From Deltaproteobacteria bacterium (lineage in GTDB: Bacteria; Desulfobacterota_E; Deferrimicrobia; Deferrimicrobiales; Deferrimicrobiaceae), in NCBI GenBank assembly GCA_023488945.1, contig JAMDBZ010000035.1, forward strand, positions 1 to 21,817: a stretch of 21,817 nt of DNA. The letters run 5' to 3'. Within the stretch, counting starts at the first letter, position 1; every line of letters starts with the position of its first letter. This document shows, piece after piece, positions 16,321 to 21,817 of this stretch. The notes under the pieces were generated by a model. That model was not told the origin of the DNA. It searched no databases and worked only from the letters and a program-made list of their open reading frames with translations. The position numbers were made by a program, and so were the translations under genes.

Positions 16321-16977
16321 CTATTCGGTTTTCGAGGCGGCGGAGGCGCTCTGCGGGAGGACCTCCCCTTTGTAGATCCACACCTTGACGCCGATCGCCC
16401 CGTACGTGGTCCGCGCGATGGCGTAGCCGTAGTCGATGTCGGCGCGCAGGGTGTGGAGGGGGACCCGCCCCTCGCGGTACCACTCGGTCCGGGACATCTC
16501 GGCCCCGCCGAGGCGTCCGGACACCTGGATCTTGATCCCCTTGGCCCCCAGCTTGACGGAGGAGAGGACGGTCTTCTTCATGGCGCGCCGGAAGGCGATG
16601 CGGCGCTCGAGCTGGAGGGCGACGTTCTCGGCCGTGAGCTGGGCGTCCGTCTCGGGGCGCCGGATCTCCTGGATCGAGATGGTCACCTCACGGTCCGTGA
16701 ACTTCTGGAGATCCTTCCGCAGGTTCTCGATCTCGGCCCCCTTCTTGCCGATCACGATCCCGGGACGGGCCGTGTGGACGATCACGTGGACCCGGTTCGA
16801 CTTGCGCTCGATCCCGACGGACGAGACGCCGGCGTGGCTCAGCCGTTCCTTGACGTACTTCCGGAGCTTGAGGTCCTGCTGGAGGTTCGCCGCGTACTCC
16901 TTCTCGGCGTACCACCGGGACCGCCAGTCCTTGATGATCCCCAGTCGAAACCCGTACGGATGTACCTTCTGTCCCAA
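16321..16977 (-). CDS. rpsC: 30S ribosomal protein S3
   Basis: A 218-residue product. The canonical [17 protein letters not shown] begins right after TTG 16975-16977; GGGAGG lies 5 bases upstream. The frame stays open farther upstream, but only into the unusual rplV-rpsC insert, so longer starts are rejected. The KH domain has [14 protein letters not shown] (GxxG loop in IGKKG). The C-terminal domain has [32 protein letters not shown]3 forms part of the mRNA entry site and helicase. It is the only gene in the cluster preceded by a gap of more than about 50 bases. Confidence 0.98.
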   Translation of the reverse strand: MGQKVHPYGFRLGIIKDWRSRWYAEKEYAANLQQDLKLRKYVKERLSHAGVSSVGIERKSNRVHVIVHTARPGIVIGKKGAEIENLRKDLQKFTDREVTISIQEIRRPETDAQLTAENVALQLERRIAFRRAMKKTVLSSVKLGAKGIKIQVSGRLGGAEMSRTEWYREGRVPLHTLRADIDYGYAIARTTYGAIGVKVWIYKGEVLPQSASAASKTE

Positions 16978-16982
16978 ACCCG

Positions 16983-16988
16983 CCTCCC
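16983..16988 (-). promoter_or_regulatory. Ribosome binding site fixing the rpsC TTG start
   Basis: GGGAGG with a 5-base spacer (CGGGT) to TTG 16975-16977. It lies 22 bases beyond the 3' arm of the predicted long stem, so the stem does not itself cover it. Confidence 0.85.
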
Positions 16989-16994
16989 TTCTAA

Positions 16995-17144
16995 TTAACC
17001 GACAATGCCCGGCATGACATGGCCCGCTTCGAACACAGGGCAAGTACCGAGAGCGCCGACGCGCCACCGCGATAACCCAGGACAAGCGGCCATTCCGTGC
17101 ACGGAGACGGGCTCGAATCCCGGCATACTGACGAAACGGGCCAT
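16995..17144 (-). CDS. Possible 49-residue small protein between rplV and rpsC
   Basis: An open frame exactly filling the gap: ATG at 17142-17144, one base after the rplV stop, TAA at 16995-16997, just before the rpsC ribosome binding site. GAGG lies 6 bases before the ATG. The product starts [15 protein letters not shown], is Met/Gly/Pro/Val-rich with two Cys, has no signal peptide or clear membrane helix, and matches no family I know. Against it: about a third of its codons end in A or T, much more than in the flanking ribosomal genes, and its ends lie within the arms of a long RNA stem. It may be a genuine leader-type small ORF or a chance frame in a structured RNA. Confidence 0.3.
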   Translation of the reverse strand: MARFVSMPGFEPVSVHGMAACPGLSRWRVGALGTCPVFEAGHVMPGIVG

Positions 17145-17152
17145 ATCATGCC
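17011..17152 (-). ncRNA. Candidate structured RNA element closing on a 21-bp stem
   Basis: Arm 17132-17152 pairs with arm 17011-17031 over all 21 positions in the minus-strand RNA: 19 Watson-Crick and two G-U pairs. At those two positions the DNA strands are mismatched, and in the opposite-strand RNA they would be A-C mismatches, so pairing capacity favours the transcribed strand. The 100-base interior has small hairpins, such as CGGG-ATTCGAG-CCCG and the palindrome CCGTGCACGG, and ATGCCGGG occurs twice (17119-17126 and 17008-17015). The 5' arm contains the rplV stop codon (17146-17148). I know no described leader of this kind at this junction. Confidence 0.6.
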
Positions 17153-17478
17153 TCATCCACGACGATCGTGATGTGGCTCGTCCGACGGCGATACCGGTGG
17201 GCCCGTCCCATCGGCGCCGGGCGGAACCGCCTCTGGGATGCGGCGCCGTCCACGGACGCCTGCTTGACGTAGAGAGCGTCCACGTCGATCACGCCGGTCT
17301 GCCCCGCGTTGGCCACGGCCGATTCGAGCACCTTCTTCACGAGCTTCGCCGACGCTTTCTTCGCCAGGCCGAGGATCGTCCGGGCCTGCCCGATCTTCTT
17401 CCCCCGGATGAGTGCGACCACCAAACGCGCCTTCCTGGGGGCCACCCGGACGTATCGTGCCGTCGCTCTCGCTTCCAT
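17146..17478 (-). CDS. rplV: 50S ribosomal protein L22
   Basis: A 110-residue product starting at ATG 17476-17478 with AAGGAG upstream. It opens EARATARYVRVAPRKARLVVALIRGKKI; the beta-hairpin tip lies near QRRFRPAPMGRAHRYRRRTSHITIVV, which lines the exit tunnel close to the macrolide constriction. It ends DEA with TGA inside the 5' arm of the long predicted stem. Usually rplV runs directly into rpsC; here they are 168 bases apart. Confidence 0.98.
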   Translation of the reverse strand: MEARATARYVRVAPRKARLVVALIRGKKIGQARTILGLAKKASAKLVKKVLESAVANAGQTGVIDVDALYVKQASVDGAASQRRFRPAPMGRAHRYRRRTSHITIVVDEA

Positions 17479-17503
17479 CGTCTCCTTCCCTCCCTTAAGG
17501 GGC

Positions 17504-17785
17504 CTACTTCTTCACCTTCGCCTTGCGGTCCCCGGAGTGGCCGTGGAACGTACGCGTGGGGGAGAACTCGCCGAGCTTGTGGCCGACCATGTTCTCCGTG
17601 ACGAAGACGGGCATGAACTTCCGCCCGTTGTGCACGGCGAACGTGTACCCGACCATGCCGGGCGTGATGGTCGACCGCCGCGACCAGGTCTTGACCACCT
17701 TCTTGTCTCCCGTCTCGATGGCCTTGCGCAGCTTCCTCGCCAGGCCCTCCTCGACGTACGGTCCCTTCTTGATCGATCGCGCCAC
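17504..17785 (-). CDS. rpsS: 30S ribosomal protein S19
   Basis: A 93-residue product. It starts at GTG 17783-17785, the only start that gives the family N-terminus [14 protein letters not shown]. The middle is [22 protein letters not shown], with [20 protein letters not shown] near the end. S19 with S13 forms part of the 30S head bridge. It lies 21 bases after rplB and 25 before rplV. Confidence 0.98.
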   Translation of the reverse strand: MARSIKKGPYVEEGLARKLRKAIETGDKKVVKTWSRRSTITPGMVGYTFAVHNGRKFMPVFVTENMVGHKLGEFSPTRTFHGHSGDRKAKVKK

Positions 17786-17806
17786 TGGCCCAATGCCCCT
17801 TTCCGG

Positions 17807-18628
17807 CTACTTCCGCCGCTTGACGATATAGCGGTCGGTTGCCTGGTTCTTCCGCGTCTTGTATCCTTTCGTCGGCTTTCCCCACGGCGTGCACGGGTGC
17901 CGGCCGCCGGAGGACTTCCCCTCGCCGCCTCCCATCGGGTGGTCGACGGGGTTCATCACGACGCCCCGGGTCGTGGGACGGACCCCGAGCCACCGGCTCC
18001 GACCGGCCTTCCCGAGCGACACCTTTTCGTGGTCGAGGTTCCCGACCTGCCCGACCGTGGCCATGCAATCGAGGTGGACGAGACGGACCTCGCCCGACGC
18101 CAGCCGGAGGTGGGCGTACTGCCCCTCCTTCGCCAGGATCTGGACCACGGTCCCCGCGGAACGGGCCAGCTGCCCGCCCTTGCCGATCTTGAGTTCCACG
18201 TTGTGGACGAACGTCCCCACCGGGATGTTCCGGATCGGCAGCGCGTTGCCGGGCTTGATGTCCGCGTCCTGTCCCGCGATCACCGTGTCCCCGACCGACA
18301 GGCCGACCGGCGCCAGGATGTACCGCTTCTCCCCGTCGGCGTAGTGGAGGAGCGCGATCCGCGCGGACCGGTTCGGGTCGTATTCGAGGGACGCCACCTT
18401 GGCCGGGATGTTCCGCTTGTCCCTCCGGAAGTCGACGACCCGGTAGAGCTTCTTGTGCCCGCCCCCGTGGTGGCGGCAGGTGATGCGCCCCTGGTTGTTC
18501 CGGCCGCCCGTGCTTTTCGTCGACTCCGTGAGCCCCCGCTCGGGCCGGGCCGCCGTCAGCTCCTCGTTCGTCAGGACCGTCATCCCCCGGACGCCCGGGG
18601 AGGTCGGCTTCAGTTTCCGGATGGCCAT
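17807..18628 (-). CDS. rplB: 50S ribosomal protein L2
   Basis: A 273-residue product of normal length, starting at ATG 18626-18628 with GAGGAG upstream. [27 protein letters not shown] and the [20 protein letters not shown] block are standard. The peptidyl-transferase-associated histidine is in the [24 protein letters not shown] segment. The basic tail is [17 protein letters not shown]. It follows rplW in canonical S10 order. Confidence 0.99.
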   Translation of the reverse strand: MAIRKLKPTSPGVRGMTVLTNEELTAARPERGLTESTKSTGGRNNQGRITCRHHGGGHKKLYRVVDFRRDKRNIPAKVASLEYDPNRSARIALLHYADGEKRYILAPVGLSVGDTVIAGQDADIKPGNALPIRNIPVGTFVHNVELKIGKGGQLARSAGTVVQILAKEGQYAHLRLASGEVRLVHLDCMATVGQVGNLDHEKVSLGKAGRSRWLGVRPTTRGVVMNPVDHPMGGGEGKSSGGRHPCTPWGKPTKGYKTRKNQATDRYIVKRRK

Positions 18629-18656
18629 GTGTTCGGCTCCTCGTCTTCCCGCGCCG

Positions 18657-18944
18657 TCAGACGCCTTCGAAAAACTCGATCTTGCCGCCCGGCTTGAGCG
18701 TCACGATCGCCTTCTTCCACCCCGCCCGCCGGCCGGCGACCGCCCCCCGGCGCTTGGGCTTGCCGGGGACGTTCATCGTCTTGACGTCCTCGACCTTCAC
18801 CTTGAACATCTTCTCGACGGCGTCCCGGATCTGTTTCTTCGTGGCGCGCCGGTCCACCTCGAAGGCCACGGCATTCCCGGTCTCCCGGGCCAGGGACGCC
18901 TTCTCGGTGATCAGGGGCCGCTTGAGGATCTCGGCGGTGTTCAT
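18657..18944 (-). CDS. rplW: 50S ribosomal protein L23
   Basis: A 95-residue product. ATG at 18942-18944 overlaps the rplD stop (ATGA) and gives the family start [17 protein letters not shown]. The middle is [25 protein letters not shown] and the end is [20 protein letters not shown]23 is the exit-tunnel docking site for trigger factor and SRP. A much longer frame upstream is only the shadow of rplD and rplC. Confidence 0.98.
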   Translation of the reverse strand: MNTAEILKRPLITEKASLARETGNAVAFEVDRRATKKQIRDAVEKMFKVKVEDVKTMNVPGKPKRRGAVAGRRAGWKKAIVTLKPGGKIEFFEGV

Positions 18945-19564
18945 GTCCCCAGCACCTCGGTGATTTTGTCGAACGCCGGCCGGGAGAAGACGAGCTGATC
19001 GTAGGACAGGATGTCGTACACGTTGAGGGCCTTGACCGGGAGGACCTTGAACGACCTGAGGTTGCGGGCACCGAGGGAGAGGTTCGCCGAGGGCCCTTCC
19101 GTCACGAGCAAGGCGTCCACGAGCCCCAGCGTCCCCGCGACCTTGAGGAACGCCTTCGTCTTCGGCTCGGCGATCTCGAGGTCGTCGACGAGGATCAGCT
19201 TGTTCTCCAGCGCCTTGGCGCTCAGGGCGCTCCGCAGGGCCCCCTTCATCTCCTTCCGGTTGACCTTCGTCGCATAGCTGCGCGGATGGGGCCCGAACAC
19301 CGTCCCGCCGCCGCGCAACAGCGGAGAGCGGGTGCTCCCCATCCGGGCACGCCCGGTCCCCTTCTGTCGAAACGGCTTCTTCCCGCCGCCCGAGACGTCC
19401 GCCCGCGTCTTCGTGTCGGCCGTCCCCGACCGGCGCGCCGCGAGCTGCGCCACCACGACGTGATGGAGGAGGTGGGTCTTCACGGGAACGCCGAAGACGG
19501 CCTCGGGGAGATCCACCGTCCCCTTCACCTGTCTCTCCTTGTCGACCATCTCCACGGTTGGCAT
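18941..19564 (-). CDS. rplD: 50S ribosomal protein L4
   Basis: A 207-residue product starting at ATG 19562-19564, behind GGAG, 12 bases after rplC. The tunnel-loop region GGKKPFRQKGTGRARMGSTRSPLLRGGG and the globular part with LILVDDLEIAEPKTKAFL are typical. In enterics L4 represses the S10 operon through an untranslated leader. Here rpsJ is preceded by tuf with a 25-base gap, so that leader is not present in its known form. Confidence 0.98.
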   Translation of the reverse strand: MPTVEMVDKERQVKGTVDLPEAVFGVPVKTHLLHHVVVAQLAARRSGTADTKTRADVSGGGKKPFRQKGTGRARMGSTRSPLLRGGGTVFGPHPRSYATKVNRKEMKGALRSALSAKALENKLILVDDLEIAEPKTKAFLKVAGTLGLVDALLVTEGPSANLSLGARNLRSFKVLPVKALNVYDILSYDQLVFSRPAFDKITEVLGT

Positions 19565-19576
19565 CGCTTGGCTCCT

Positions 19577-20215
19577 TCAGTTCCCTTTCTTGACGGCTTT
19601 CCGGACGAATACGAGGCTGTTCTTCGCCCCCGGCACGGCACCCCTGAGGAGCAGCAGGTTCTTGTCCGGCTGAACGCTCACCACCTTCAGGTTGAGGACC
19701 GTGACCCGCTCGTTGCCGTAATGCCCGCCCATCTTCATGTTCTTGAACACGCGCGAGGGGTAGGAGGAGCCGCCGATCGACCCCGGCGCCCTGTGGAACA
19801 TCGAGCCGTGGGTCGCCCGCCCCCCGCGGAAGTTCCACCGCCGGACGACGCCGGTAAACCCGCGTCCCTTCGTGCGGCCCGTCACGTCCACGAAGTCGCC
19901 TTCCTTGAAGATGTCCACGCGGATCTCCTGGCCGATCTCGACCGCGGCGTCCTTCTCGCCCAGGCGGAGCTCCTGGAGCGTCCGGAACGTCCCCTTTCCC
20001 GCCTTCCGGAAGTGGCCCGCCGTCGGCCTGTCGACCCGGTGGGCGGGGACGGCATCGAACCCGATCTGGACGGCGTCGTAGCCGTCGGTCCGGGCGGTCT
20101 TCCTCTGGATCACGGTGCACGGCCCCGCCTCGATCACCGTGACGGGGATCGCCTTCCCTTCACCGTCGAAGATCTGCGACATGCCCAATTTTTTTCCCAG
20201 TATGCCGGTCGTCAT
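19577..20215 (-). CDS. rplC: 50S ribosomal protein L3
   Basis: A 212-residue product. I choose ATG 20213-20215 ([17 protein letters not shown]), the family N-terminus, over an in-frame GTG three codons upstream; AGGG lies 8 bases before the ATG. The conserved loop has [27 protein letters not shown] and the central extension has [43 protein letters not shown], which reaches the peptidyl-transferase centre. A run of seven A residues (20189-20195) encodes GKKL. It follows rpsJ by 51 bases. Confidence 0.98.
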   Translation of the reverse strand: MTTGILGKKLGMSQIFDGEGKAIPVTVIEAGPCTVIQRKTARTDGYDAVQIGFDAVPAHRVDRPTAGHFRKAGKGTFRTLQELRLGEKDAAVEIGQEIRVDIFKEGDFVDVTGRTKGRGFTGVVRRWNFRGGRATHGSMFHRAPGSIGGSSYPSRVFKNMKMGGHYGNERVTVLNLKVVSVQPDKNLLLLRGAVPGAKNSLVFVRKAVKKGN

Positions 20216-20266
20216 GGCTTGCACCCTGTCGTGTCGTTCGGGGTTTCGCTCTCCCGCTTCGAGCCG

Positions 20267-20581
20267 TTACAGCTTGATCTCGACCTCGACCCCCGCCGGA
20301 AGGTCCAGCTTCATGAGGGCGTCGATCGTCGCCGCGGGAGGCTCGTGGATGTCGAGCAGCCGCTTGTGCGTGCGGATCTCGAACTGCTCGCGGCTCTTCT
20401 TGTCGACGTGAGGGGACCGGTTCACCGTGAACCGCTCGATCCTGGTGGGGAGCGGGATGGGCCCCGCCACCTTCGCGCCGGTCTGCTTCGCCTTCTCCAC
20501 GATCTCGCCGGTCGCCTTGTCCAGGAGCCTGTAGTCGAAAGCCTTCAGGCGGATCCGGATCTTCTGATGCTCGATGGCCAC
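20267..20581 (-). CDS. rpsJ: 30S ribosomal protein S10 (NusE)
   Basis: A 104-residue product. It starts at GTG 20579-20581 behind GGGGGA; there is no nearby ATG. The core [29 protein letters not shown], then [29 protein letters not shown], is diagnostic. S10 also acts with NusB in transcription antitermination. It is only 25 bases after tuf, so tuf and the S10 segment are likely co-transcribed. Confidence 0.99.
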   Translation of the reverse strand: MAIEHQKIRIRLKAFDYRLLDKATGEIVEKAKQTGAKVAGPIPLPTRIERFTVNRSPHVDKKSREQFEIRTHKRLLDIHEPPAATIDALMKLDLPAGVEVEIKL

Positions 20582-20606
20582 GGGATATCCCCCTTCTCCT
20601 CGTCCG

Positions 20607-21806
<1,200 letters not shown>

Positions 21807-21810
21807 GTGA

Positions 21811-21817
21811 GACTCCT
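21811..21817 (-). promoter_or_regulatory. Ribosome binding site of tuf at the right edge
   Basis: AGGAG followed by a 6-base spacer before the ATG at 21804-21806. Anything upstream (fusA and the str operon would be usual) is outside the window. Confidence 0.75.

Noticed and set aside
16978..17085. N-terminal extension of rpsC (start at 17085)
   Set aside because: S3 begins with GQKVHP in the family and GGGAGG precedes the TTG at 16975-16977; the upstream 36 codons are insert sequence.
17032..17131. tRNA or tRNA-like gene in the rplV-rpsC gap
   Set aside because: A T-loop-like TTCGA element with a short stem is present, but no matching acceptor, D or anticodon arms can be folded on either strand.

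Overview
The window looks chromosomal, GC-rich and transcribed entirely from the minus strand. Genes are therefore read from right to left. It holds two blocks. The right three quarters (about 5150-21806) is an unbroken tuf / S10 / spc / alpha ribosomal protein cluster: tuf-rpsJ-rplC-rplD-rplW-rplB-rpsS-rplV-rpsC-rplP-rpmC-rpsQ-rplN-rplX-rplE-rpsN-rpsH-rplF-rplR-rpsE-rpmD-rplO-secY-adk-map-infA-rpmJ-rpsM-rpsK-rpsD-rpoA-rplQ. It ends at a textbook intrinsic terminator (5090-5117). The left quarter is an iron-homeostasis operon behind its own promoter: fur family regulator, feoB, a 62-residue Cys-rich protein, a DtxR-family regulator with a fused FeoA-like domain, a PEGA-domain envelope protein, and the start of an exported c-type cytochrome-like protein cut by the window edge.

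Organism (inference): a high-GC bacterium of deltaproteobacterial type (Desulfuromonadota/Geobacter-like or a related metal-cycling lineage). The reasons are the gene order, tight ATGA-type coupling, the DtxR-FeoA fusion beside feoB, a CxxCH protein next to iron genes, an EF-Tu with a Cys-rich insertion, and zinc-type S14, L36, L24, S4 and Adk. No rRNA or phylogenetic marker was aligned, so this is a guess at class level.

Layout and cooperation: the ribosomal cluster makes parts of both subunits together with EF-Tu, IF-1, the RNA polymerase alpha subunit, the SecY channel, adenylate kinase and methionine aminopeptidase, so translation, transcription, secretion and N-terminal processing are co-expressed. 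In the iron operon a Fur repressor and a DtxR-type repressor flank the Fe(II) importer FeoB. A sigma-70-like promoter sits upstream of fur with a weak Fur-box-like dyad at the predicted start site.

What stands out: (1) the rplV-rpsC junction, where all other junctions in the cluster are about 50 bases or less, carries a 168-base insert. The insert is closed by two 21-base arms that pair perfectly in the minus-strand RNA, both DNA mismatches becoming G-U pairs there, and it encloses a possible 49-codon reading frame. (2) Seven of ten small-subunit protein genes start with TTG or GTG, while all sixteen large-subunit genes start with ATG. (3) A 10-bp hairpin abuts the rpsK ribosome binding site. 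(4) The iron operon has an unusual two-regulator, Cys-rich composition. (5) The partial cytochrome has a damaged heme motif and an apparent one-base loss near its start.
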